A stretch of DNA of 8,460 bases from CAZTWC01 sp964617105 [NCBI: uncultured Myxococcia bacterium] (lineage in GTDB: Bacteria > CAZTWC01), in contig CAZTWC010000155.1 of NCBI GenBank assembly GCA_964617105.1, positions 1-8,460 on the forward strand, given 5' to 3'. Below are positions 1 to 5,708 of the stretch, one piece after another. Below the pieces are notes generated by a model that made no database searches, was not told the DNA's origin, and saw nothing but the letters and a program-made list of their open reading frames with translations. The translations under genes were made by a program, and so were the position numbers. Position 1 is the stretch's first letter. Every line of letters begins with the position of its first letter.

Positions 1-334
1 AGCCTTAAGACCTGGCACTGACACCGGAGTCCAAATCCTAATAGGCGCCAAAGCCCCCATCATGGAAGGCGCTTTGCTTTCTTCGGTGTTGGTACCCTTC
101 ATGAAGGTAGAGTCTCCTTATGAGGAATTTCTCGAAATGATCGACAATATTATCGATTACTGGGCCGAAGAGGGTAAAAACAGAGAGCGGATTGGTGAGT
201 TTATTCAGCGTATAGGCATGGGTAATTTCCTGGAAGATGTTGAGATGGATCCTATCCCCGAGATGGTCAGCCAACCTAGAGATAATCCCTACATCTTTTA
301 CGAAGAGTTTTACGAAGAGGATGATGAGGAATAG
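1..334 (+). CDS. dsrA: DsrA C-terminal part (dissimilatory sulfite reductase alpha subunit), 5' truncated by window edge
   Basis: The reading frame is open from base 2 and ends with TAG at 332-334, giving the last 110 residues. The visible part begins with the segment ALRPGTDTGVQILIGAKAPI and continues EGALLSSVLVPFMKVE, which is the DsrA core fold that follows the ferredoxin insertion. DsrA is the alpha subunit of the cytoplasmic alpha2beta2 enzyme that reduces sulfite with siroheme and [4Fe-4S] clusters. The motif NRERIGEFIQRIGM near the end matches the equivalent segment at the DsrB C-terminus, as expected for paralogous subunits. The protein ends in a very acidic tail (FYEEFYEEDDEE). The internal ATG at 62 is not a start, because homology runs straight through it. 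The cluster-binding cysteines lie upstream of the window. dsrB follows after 105 bp in the usual dsrAB order. Confidence 0.95.
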   Translation, partial: ALRPGTDTGVQILIGAKAPIMEGALLSSVLVPFMKVESPYEEFLEMIDNIIDYWAEEGKNRERIGEFIQRIGMGNFLEDVEMDPIPEMVSQPRDNPYIFYEEFYEEDDEE

Positions 335-391
335 ATATCAGCAAGAATCTATTTGTTTTACAAAAAAAGTAGGTATTTGAATTACAATGAA

Positions 392-405
392 TTGCCAATT
401 GGCAA
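392..405. promoter_or_regulatory. Perfect 14-bp palindrome in the dsrA-dsrB spacer
   Basis: TTGCCAATTGGCAA is identical to its own reverse complement and lies in an A+T-rich spacer, 24 bp upstream of the dsrB ribosome binding site. As RNA it could form a 5-bp stem with an AATT loop. As DNA it could be an operator for a dimeric regulator. There is no T-run behind it, so a terminator is unlikely. The function is inferred only from symmetry and could be accidental. Confidence 0.35.
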
Positions 406-439
406 AAATATAATAAAAAAGTCCATTTAGGAGGAAATA

Positions 440-1519
440 ATGGCTGAAAGAATTACTGATATAGGACCCCCGCATTTTGAACAGTATTTACCGGAAATAA
501 TCAAAAAGAACTATGGTAAATGGAAGTATCATGAAGTTCCCAAGCAGGGAGTTTTGGTACATACCGCTGAAAGCGGCGACAAACTCTATTCGGTGCGCAT
601 GGGCACCCCCAGGTTGATTAGCATCGAGACCATGCGTTGGGCGGCTGATCTGGCCGACAAATACAGCGGAGGCCATCTAAGATGGACCAGCCGTAACAAC
701 GTAGAATTTTTGGTGACCGACCCGGACAATGTCGATCCTTTAATAAAAGATATCGAAGCCAACGGCTACATTGTAGGCGGCATTGGCAACGCTATTTCCA
801 ATATCGTCCACACTCAGGGTTGGATTCACTGTCACTCTTCAGCCACCGATGCTTCTGGTATTGTCAAGGCTGTGATGGATGATTTGTCTGAGTATTTTAC
901 AGGCATGACCCTTCCGGCAAAAACCAGGGTAGCCCTGGCTTGCTGTCTGAATATGTGTGGTGCGGTTCATTGCTCTGATATTGCTATTTTGGGTATTCAC
1001 CGTAAGATGCCAAAGGTGCATCATGAGCGCATGAAAAATGAGTGTGAGATTCCTACATTGATAGCTTCTTGTCCCACCGCGGCCATCAGACCCACAACTG
1101 TTGACGACAAACCTACAGTGGAAGTATTGGAAGAGAACTGCATGTTCTGCGCCAACTGCTACACTGTTTGTCCGGCCATGCCCCTCAATGACCCATTGAA
1201 CGATGGTGTCTCAATATGGGTAGGCGGCAAGGTTTCTAACGCCCGTTCCGAACCAATGTTCTCCAAACTGGCCATCCCCTTTATCCCCAACAATCCGCCT
1301 CGTTGGCCCGAAGTTGTTGACGCGGTAAAGAATATTGTTGAGGTTTATAAAGACGATGCCCGGAAATATGAGCGTGTCGGAGAGTGGATTGATCGTATCG
1401 GCTGGCCGCGTTTTTTCAAGATGACCGGCATCGAGTTTACCAAGTATCATGTTGATGATTACCGGTTTGCTGGGTGGACGTTTAAGCGTTCCGCTCACCA
1501 GACTTTTGATCGTGAATAA
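440..1519 (+). CDS. dsrB: DsrB, dissimilatory sulfite reductase beta subunit, complete
   Basis: This is a 359-residue protein with an ideal AGGAGG ribosome binding site at 429-434, 5 bases before the ATG. DsrB carries the catalytic siroheme coupled to [4Fe-4S] and works with DsrA in the cytoplasmic reduction of sulfite. Cysteines 131, 168, 169 and 173 (QGWIHCHSS, then [11 protein letters not shown]) have the C-x36-CC-x3-C layout that binds the siroheme-linked cluster in the beta subunit. A ferredoxin-type cluster domain is formed by C211 (SCPTAAIRP) and [12 protein letters not shown] (C234, C237, C240, C244). The C-terminal [16 protein letters not shown] mirrors the DsrA tail. Length is close to that of known DsrB proteins, slightly shorter at the N-terminus. 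All key residues are present, so the enzyme should be active. Together with DsrD downstream this argues for the reductive type, although phylogeny would be needed to place it. Confidence 0.98.
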   Translation: MAERITDIGPPHFEQYLPEIIKKNYGKWKYHEVPKQGVLVHTAESGDKLYSVRMGTPRLISIETMRWAADLADKYSGGHLRWTSRNNVEFLVTDPDNVDPLIKDIEANGYIVGGIGNAISNIVHTQGWIHCHSSATDASGIVKAVMDDLSEYFTGMTLPAKTRVALACCLNMCGAVHCSDIAILGIHRKMPKVHHERMKNECEIPTLIASCPTAAIRPTTVDDKPTVEVLEENCMFCANCYTVCPAMPLNDPLNDGVSIWVGGKVSNARSEPMFSKLAIPFIPNNPPRWPEVVDAVKNIVEVYKDDARKYERVGEWIDRIGWPRFFKMTGIEFTKYHVDDYRFAGWTFKRSAHQTFDRE

Positions 1520-1521
1520 TC

Positions 1522-1592
1522 GGTCGTCGATAGCGGCGCATCTACTGACGCCGAAGGTGATCCCTTTAGGGATGTTGCGATAACGGCGCTTC
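1522..1592. repeat. Repeat-arm element with internal hairpin, 3' of dsrB
   Basis: The spacer begins 2 bp after the dsrB stop with GGTCGTCGA followed by TAGCGGCGCATCTAC. The 19 bp at 1527-1545 (TCGATAGCGGCGCATCTAC) are identical to 5540-5558 behind dsrC. The outer GGTCGTCGA matches the reverse complement of 5646-5654. A degenerate direct repeat (CGATAACGGCGCTTC) lies at 1578-1592. Between them, ATCCCTTTAGGGAT at 1560-1573 is an inverted repeat, flanked by CGCCG at 1549-1553 and CGGCG at 1584-1588, so the transcript could fold into a bulged hairpin. This looks like a dispersed non-coding repeat, either REP-like or MITE-like, possibly one arm carrying an insertion. Confidence 0.55.
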
Positions 1593-1599
1593 AAACTTT

Positions 1600-1630
1600 A
1601 AACTGTCCCCAGTTACTGGGGACAGTTTTT
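1600..1630 (+). terminator. Strong intrinsic-terminator-type hairpin between dsrB and dsrD
   Basis: AAACTGTCCCCAG (1600-1612) pairs perfectly with CTGGGGACAGTTT (1616-1628) over 13 bp around a TTA loop, and the descending arm runs into five Ts (1626-1630). The shape is that of a Rho-independent terminator and it sits inside the operon, 16 bp before the dsrD ATG. It could cause partial termination after dsrB, or protect the 3' end of a dsrAB transcript. GGGGACAGT-type palindromes are also reminiscent of REP elements, so it may be a mobile repeat used as a terminator. Structure is certain; function is inferred. Confidence 0.75.
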
Positions 1631-1636
1631 ATAAGT

Positions 1637-1640
1637 GGAG
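1637..1640 (+). promoter_or_regulatory. Ribosome binding site that fixes the dsrD start
   Basis: GGAG at 1637-1640 is six bases before the ATG at 1647. The upstream in-frame GTG at 1635 overlaps this site and has only terminator sequence before it, so the ATG is preferred. Confidence 0.7.
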
Positions 1641-1646
1641 AAAAAA

Positions 1647-1889
1647 ATGAACACTGAAGAATTGGCGGAAACTATCTTCAAGATGGTGGAGAGGGACGCT
1701 GGACAAAAAAAATACAAGCAAATGGATATTATCAAGGCCATGATCGAATACTATGGCAAAGGTAATGTAAACAAGGCGGACTGTAAAAAATCCATCAGGC
1801 AACTTATCGATGGTGGACGCTTGGTTTATACCTATTTTGGCGGTAGTTTTATTGAGGTTCCTCATAGGGAAGGGGCCGCAAACGACTAA
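1647..1889 (+). CDS. dsrD: DsrD, small winged-helix activator of DsrAB
   Basis: This is an 80-residue protein, close to the roughly 78 residues of known DsrD. Its sequence has the DsrD pattern: a short N-terminal helix (MNTEELAETIFKMV), then KKYKQMDIIKAMIEYYGKG, then KKSIRQLIDGGRLVYTYFGGSFIEVP, which fits helix-turn-helix plus wing strands. DsrD was long taken for a DNA-binding protein because of its fold. Later biochemical work showed that it allosterically stimulates sulfite reduction by DsrAB. It is a marker of organisms that use the Dsr pathway reductively. It follows dsrB after 127 bp that contain a repeat and a terminator-like hairpin, so its expression may be partly uncoupled from dsrAB. 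The stop TAA overlaps an ATG (TAATG) that opens a 15-codon mini-ORF leading to dsrN. Confidence 0.93.
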   Translation: MNTEELAETIFKMVERDAGQKKYKQMDIIKAMIEYYGKGNVNKADCKKSIRQLIDGGRLVYTYFGGSFIEVPHREGAAND

Positions 1890-1936
1890 TGGGTCGTTTG
1901 AGAGCAAGTTTATTTGGGTTAAGGAAAGGGCATTGA
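1889..1936 (+). other. 15-codon mini-ORF bridging dsrD and dsrN (possible translational coupler)
   Basis: The ATG at 1889 overlaps the dsrD stop codon (TAATG). The frame encodes MGRLRASLFGLRKGH and ends with TGA at 1934-1936, which overlaps the proposed TTG start of dsrN at 1933 (TTGA). Ribosomes finishing dsrD could restart here and be delivered to the weak dsrN start. A purine-rich stretch (AGGGAAGGGG, 1866-1875) lies 13 bases before the ATG. The peptide has no recognisable homology and is probably not a functional product. The arrangement may be chance. Confidence 0.35.
1921..1929 (+). promoter_or_regulatory. Ribosome binding site supporting a TTG start for dsrN
   Basis: AAGGAAAGG at 1921-1929 ends three bases before the TTG at 1933, with its AGGA core seven bases away. 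No ATG or GTG in the dsrN frame lies between the end of dsrD and the first conserved motif. Confidence 0.6.
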
Positions 1937-3336
1937 ATTATCCACGAGTTGTTTTTGCCGGTTTGCGAGGCGATTCGGGAAAAACCCTGGCGACTTTGGC
2001 GGTAATTAATGCCTTACGTCAACAGGGGAACAAAGTAAGTGCCTTTAAAAAAGGCCCCGATTTTATCGATGCCGCTTGGCTTGGTTGGGCGGCTGATGGC
2101 CAGGGTATCAACCTGGATGTCTATTTAATGGAGCCGGAGGGGGTAAAAAACTCTTTTGAAGAGAATGCCCTGACCAATGGTTTCAACCTAATTGAAGGCA
2201 ATCGGGGTGTTTTTGATGGAATGGATTCGGCAGGTTCTTATAGCACTGCTGAGTTGGCCAAACTTTTAAAATCACCGGTAATTTTGGTGGTTGATGTCAC
2301 CAAGGTGACCAGGACAGTGGCGGCTATTGTTTTAGGCTGCCTTAATTTAGACCCGGATGTGGATATCCGGGGAGTAATATTGAACAATGTGGCTACCAAT
2401 CGTCACCAAAGAGTGATAACCGAGTCAATTGAAAAATATTGTCCGGTGAAGGTAGTGGGAGCCATACCCAGGCTAAAAAGAAATCTGTTGCCCGAACGCC
2501 ACCTGGGACTGGTTACTCCAGATGAGTTTGCAAATTACCAGGGGCTGGCACAGTTTTTAAAGACGGTAAGCGACAATATAAACTTGTCACAGGTAAAGGA
2601 TATCGCCAATAGCGCACCTGTAATTGAGTTTAAAAGGTCTAAAATTGATATTGTCGCCAAAAAGGAGATGGTAAGCAGGGAACCGGTAAATGTAACTATT
2701 ATTCGGGACCGGGCTTTTAGTTTCTACTATCCAGAAAATTTGCAGGCCTTAGAGAGTTGCGGCGCAAAAATAAAATATATCTCTTCTTTCAACCAAAAAC
2801 TATTGCCGCAAAATACAGACCTGTTAATAATCGGAGGAGGATTTCCCGAGTTATATTTAGAGGAGATATCCAAAAATCATAGTCTTCTTGGTTCAATTCG
2901 GGATGCAGTAGAAAGAGGTTTACCGGTTTATGCAGAATGTGGAGGGCTTATTTATCTGGCCAGACAGGTAGAGTGGAACCAATGTAATTACCGGATGGCT
3001 CAGGTTCTCCCAATAGATATGGTTGGCAAAAGTAAACCGCAAGGACATGGCTATAGTCGGCTCAAAGTAGGGGAGGAAAATCCCTTTTTTACCAAAGGAA
3101 CGGTTTTTAAGGGACATGAATTTCATTATACCTATATAACTAGTAGCCAGGATGAAGTGGAATGTGCTTTTCAGGTTGAGCGGGGAAAAGGTTGTTTTCC
3201 AGGACAAAACAGGATAAATGGACATGATGGGTTGGTAAGAAAAAATGTTTTTGCCACCTATTCCCATTTGCATGCCAAAGGTGCTAAGAATTGGGCTTCT
3301 GCTTTGGTGGAAAAAGCTTATAAAAATAAATTATAA
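1933..3336 (+). CDS. dsrN: DsrN, CbiA/CobB-type glutamine-dependent siroheme amidase
   Basis: From the TTG start the protein is 467 residues, typical for cobyrinate a,c-diamide synthases, and begins MNYPRVVFAGLRGDSGKT like its relatives. An open frame reaches back to a GTG at 1810, but that would overlap dsrD by 80 bp and add an unconserved leader. The N-terminal ATPase domain has the P-loop at residues 10-18, KKGPDFID at about 39-46 and IEGNRGVFDG at about 87-96. The C-terminal class I glutaminase domain has LLIIGGGFPELYL, the nucleophile C336 in YAECGGLIYLA, GHEFHYTY at about 394-401 and the catalytic histidine region SHLHA at about 444-448. CbiA amidates cobyrinic acid. In sulfur-metabolising bacteria DsrN is proposed to amidate siroheme to siroamide for DsrAB. 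The position behind dsrD supports this role over a cobalamin one. It acts in the cytoplasm with ATP and glutamine. Confidence 0.9.
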   Translation: MNYPRVVFAGLRGDSGKTLATLAVINALRQQGNKVSAFKKGPDFIDAAWLGWAADGQGINLDVYLMEPEGVKNSFEENALTNGFNLIEGNRGVFDGMDSAGSYSTAELAKLLKSPVILVVDVTKVTRTVAAIVLGCLNLDPDVDIRGVILNNVATNRHQRVITESIEKYCPVKVVGAIPRLKRNLLPERHLGLVTPDEFANYQGLAQFLKTVSDNINLSQVKDIANSAPVIEFKRSKIDIVAKKEMVSREPVNVTIIRDRAFSFYYPENLQALESCGAKIKYISSFNQKLLPQNTDLLIIGGGFPELYLEEISKNHSLLGSIRDAVERGLPVYAECGGLIYLARQVEWNQCNYRMAQVLPIDMVGKSKPQGHGYSRLKVGEENPFFTKGTVFKGHEFHYTYITSSQDEVECAFQVERGKGCFPGQNRINGHDGLVRKNVFATYSHLHAKGAKNWASALVEKAYKNKL

Positions 3337-3449
3337 CTTATTAGATTAGGGATTGTATTAGTAATACTAGATTCCGTCCGAGAAGTCACCTGGTCACGAA
3401 TTTGCAGCAGAGGGTTCTTGGGCACTAACTAAGACGAGGTAGAGAAAAG

Positions 3450-5144
3450 ATGGCAAAAATAGTAAAGAAAAAGAAACGGCGTAGAGGCGGCGGTTCGGCA
3501 TCATCTGGTAGTTCCGGGGATACTTCTCCCTATAGGCCAAGATATGTTCACAAGATGCCTCCCTGTGGAAGCGATTGTCCCAATAACAATAAAATTAGAC
3601 ACATGCTGACCACTATCGGACAGAGCGAAATGTATGAGCGGACTATGGAGGACTCGATAAAGATAGCCTGGGAGGAGTTTGTGACCAAAACTCCCTTTCC
3701 CTCGGTTTGTGGTCGGGTATGCCCCCATCCCTGCGAATCTGAATGTAATCGCAAGGAAGTGGATGAGCGAGTGAGCATCAACGCTATGGAACGCTTTATT
3801 GGCGACTATAGCATTAAACAAAACTGGAAACTCCAGAAACTCACTGACGAAGAGAGAGATGAGAAAATTGCGGTTATCGGTTCCGGCCCGGGCGGTCTCT
3901 CTTGTGCTTATCAGTTAGCCCGCCTCGGTTACAAAGTCACCGTATTCGAGGCTTTTGACAAAACCGGCGGTATGCTTCGTTATGGTATCCCCCGTTTCCG
4001 TTTGCCAGCTGATATTTTGGATGCTGAGATAGCCCGTATCGCTGAACTTGGCGTGGAGATCAAATGCAATACAAAAGTTGGTAAGGATATCTCTCTGGAG
4101 GATCTTAAGAAAGATTATCAGGCCGTTTATGTCGGTATCGGTGCTCATACTGGTCGCAAATTGGGAATCGATGGCGATGATTCTGAAAATGTAATAGACG
4201 GTATCGAGTTTCTTAATCGGATAAATTCCGATCAAGAGGTAGATGTTGGTAATAATGTAGTGGTAATTGGTGGCGGCAATACAGCCATTGATGCAGTTAG
4301 AGTATCCAAACGGCTAGGGGCCAAAGAGGTGACCTTACTTTACCGGCGTACTGTAAATGAGATGCCAGCTGATGCACATGAGATCAAGGCTGCTGAAGAG
4401 GAAGGGGTAAAGTTCCACTTTTTAGCAACTCCGATTTCGATGTACACTGATGGCAATAGAGCCACTTCAATGAAGTGTATTAAAATGGAGTTGGGAGAAC
4501 CAGACTCCTCCGGGCGGCGGCGTCCGGTGCCCATCGAAGGTTCTGAGTTTGACCTGGATGCCAGCATTATTATCCCGGCTATTAGCCAGGCGCCGGATTT
4601 TACCGGTTTTGAGACTTTACGTGAAGGGCGCGACTGGATAAAGGTGGATGAGGATTTTAAAACTCTGTTGGATAAAGATTCCAATATCTATTCTGGCGGT
4701 GATGTAGTTAACCTGGATACCGTAATTCAGGCTATTGCTCATGGCCGCAAAGCAGCAGTATCTATAGATGATAGCATAAAACAGAATGAGAAATCCAAAA
4801 GGACAAAATTACCTAAAATTACCTACGACAAGATGTACTTGCCTCACTATGAGAAAAAGGCGCGGGTTCAAATCGAAGAGTTGGCAGTTGAAAAACGGTT
4901 TGACAACCTGGTAACCGAGGTATCTGCAACGTTTAACGCTGATCAGGCCATGAAAGAAACCATCCGCTGCCTCAGTTGCGGTGAATGCTTCAAGTGTGGT
5001 AACTGTTTCAATTACTGCCAGGATAACGCGGTGCTTAAACCTATGGATATTAAAGAGGATTACCGCTTTAAACTGGAGTATTGTCAGGGGTGTAAAAAAT
5101 GCGCAGAGAACTGCCCCTGCGGATTCATAGACATGGTTTTATAG
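3450..5144 (+). CDS. dsrL: DsrL-like iron-sulfur flavoprotein, NAD(P)H:acceptor oxidoreductase
   Basis: This 564-residue protein belongs to the GltD-like family (small subunit of glutamate synthase). An N-terminal cluster region carries C39, C43, C87, C91, C95 and C99. The FAD site is GSGPGG at residues 144-149 with acidic E167. The pyridine-nucleotide site is GGGNTAID at 274-281, followed by YRR at 298-300, which usually favours NADPH. SGGDVV at 415-420 is the second FAD contact. The C-terminus has CLSCGEC followed by two [4Fe-4S] ferredoxin motifs, CFKCGNCFNYC (513-523) and CQGCKKCAENCP (545-556). DsrL moves electrons between NAD(P)H and DsrAB/DsrC. It is well known from sulfur oxidisers, with a second type in some reducers. 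The first 20 residues are an unusual Lys/Arg-rich then Gly/Ser-rich leader. A GAGGT at 3436-3440 serves as ribosome binding site. A generic GltD-like oxidoreductase is possible, but the position between dsrN and dsrC favours DsrL. Confidence 0.87.
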   Translation: MAKIVKKKKRRRGGGSASSGSSGDTSPYRPRYVHKMPPCGSDCPNNNKIRHMLTTIGQSEMYERTMEDSIKIAWEEFVTKTPFPSVCGRVCPHPCESECNRKEVDERVSINAMERFIGDYSIKQNWKLQKLTDEERDEKIAVIGSGPGGLSCAYQLARLGYKVTVFEAFDKTGGMLRYGIPRFRLPADILDAEIARIAELGVEIKCNTKVGKDISLEDLKKDYQAVYVGIGAHTGRKLGIDGDDSENVIDGIEFLNRINSDQEVDVGNNVVVIGGGNTAIDAVRVSKRLGAKEVTLLYRRTVNEMPADAHEIKAAEEEGVKFHFLATPISMYTDGNRATSMKCIKMELGEPDSSGRRRPVPIEGSEFDLDASIIIPAISQAPDFTGFETLREGRDWIKVDEDFKTLLDKDSNIYSGGDVVNLDTVIQAIAHGRKAAVSIDDSIKQNEKSKRTKLPKITYDKMYLPHYEKKARVQIEELAVEKRFDNLVTEVSATFNADQAMKETIRCLSCGECFKCGNCFNYCQDNAVLKPMDIKEDYRFKLEYCQGCKKCAENCPCGFIDMVL

Positions 5145-5190
5145 TTTTTATTTTCGTATTATATTATTTATTTTTTGCCAAACCAATTAT

Positions 5191-5197
5191 AAGGAGG
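5191..5197 (+). promoter_or_regulatory. Strong Shine-Dalgarno site that fixes the dsrC start
   Basis: AAGGAGG at 5191-5197 is seven bases before the ATG at 5205 but only one base before the in-frame ATG at 5199. The second ATG is therefore the start, which gives exactly the 105 residues expected for DsrC. Confidence 0.85.
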
Positions 5198-5204
5198 TAT
5201 GGAA

Positions 5205-5522
5205 ATGGCTATTTTTGAACACGGTAATGTCAGTATCGAAGTTGATGAGGATGGTTTTATTCAAGAAGTGGATAAATGGAATGAAGAAGTGGCTGCCGCT
5301 CTGGCTACCACAGAAGGCGTGGATGAGTTGACTGATGAGCACTGGAAAGTGATCAACTATATCCGCAATTATTACTTGCAGTTCGGTATTGCTCCCATGA
5401 TCCGCAAACTCTGTAAAGAGAGCGGTTGCAACCTGAAAAAAGTATATGAGCTGTTCCCCAGTGGACCGGCTAAGGGTGCTTGTAAGTTGGCTGGGTTGCC
5501 TAAACCCACCGGCTGCGTCTAA
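5205..5522 (+). CDS. dsrC: DsrC, sulfur-carrier substrate protein of dissimilatory sulfite reductase
   Basis: This is a 105-residue protein, the canonical length. It contains the hallmark segments FEHGNVSIEVDEDGFI, IRNYYLQFGIAPMIRKL and YELFPSGPAKGACKLAGLPK, ending PTGCV. The two redox cysteines of the flexible C-terminal arm are present: C93 in GACK and the penultimate C104, spaced as in functional DsrC. C104 enters the DsrAB active site and, with C93, carries the sulfur as a trisulfide, which is then released by the membrane complex DsrMKJOP. Relatives that lack one cysteine (TusE and regulatory paralogs) are excluded. Two further cysteines (C70, C75) lie in the body. It follows dsrL after a 60-bp very A+T-rich spacer with no terminator, and may be co-transcribed with it or have its own promoter. 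The strong ribosome binding site fits the high abundance usual for DsrC. Confidence 0.98.
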   Translation: MAIFEHGNVSIEVDEDGFIQEVDKWNEEVAAALATTEGVDELTDEHWKVINYIRNYYLQFGIAPMIRKLCKESGCNLKKVYELFPSGPAKGACKLAGLPKPTGCV

Positions 5523-5534
5523 TATAATATATGC

Positions 5535-5654
5535 GGGCATCGATAGCGGCGCATCTACGTTGTTGCCCAAAACTATTTAATCCTCGACGTATTATATATA
5601 CGCCTGCGGTTAAATAGTTTTGAGCGCCTAGTATCTGCACCACTCTCGACGACC
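5535..5654. repeat. 120-bp imperfect palindromic element 3' of dsrC
   Basis: The two halves of this stretch are inverted copies of each other. The inner part is a perfect 12-bp inverted repeat, AAAACTATTTAA (5569-5580) and TTAAATAGTTTT (5610-5621). The outer arms (5535-5558 and 5631-5654) match at about 16 of 24 positions, including TCGA, GG-GCA and the TAC end. The 29-bp centre holds a further small inverted repeat, CGTAT (5588-5592) and ATACG (5598-5602). The left arm shares 19 identical bases with 1527-1545 behind dsrB. It codes for nothing I can see. A MITE-like or REP-like dispersed element fits best; a structured 3' UTR is the alternative. Confidence 0.6.
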
Positions 5655-5661
5655 TTGAAAT

Positions 5662-5704
5662 AAAAAAAGCCTCTGTTATTGTGATGATAGCAGGGGCTTT
5701 TTTT
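5662..5704. terminator. Bidirectional intrinsic terminator between the converging dsrC and - strand gene
   Basis: GCCTCTGTTAT (5669-5679) pairs with ATAGCAGGGGC (5687-5697), with two G-U pairs on the + transcript, around a 7-base loop. Seven As before (5662-5668) and Ts after (from 5698) supply a U-tract on either strand. It ends the dsr transcript and lies 4 bp beyond the stop of the - strand gene, so it can serve both. Confidence 0.88.
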
Positions 5705-5708
5705 TATC

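Noticed and set aside
1211-1594. Open frame on the - strand across the end of dsrB and the spacer
   Set aside because: It is antisense to a confident dsrB and runs through the repeat; no domain or ribosome binding site supports it.
1810-1932. GTG start at 1810 for dsrN, giving a hydrophobic N-terminal leader
   Set aside because: It would overlap most of the second half of dsrD, the leader is the shifted-frame reading of dsrD, and CbiA homologs begin just before the P-loop, which fits the TTG at 1933.
3337-3449. Possible promoter or hairpins in the dsrN-dsrL spacer (GTATT/AATAC at 3355-3367; CCGAGAA/TTCTTGG at 3378-3421)
   Set aside because: Stems are short, one has a loop of about 30 bases, there is no T-run and no convincing -35/-10 pair.
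5145-5190. Independent promoter for dsrC in the A+T-rich spacer
   Set aside because: dsrC is often expressed strongly on its own, but in such A+T-rich sequence many hexamers resemble promoter boxes and none is well spaced.
5535-5654. CRISPR-like repeat array
   Set aside because: Only inverted arms and a single distant direct copy exist; there is no regular repeat-spacer pattern.
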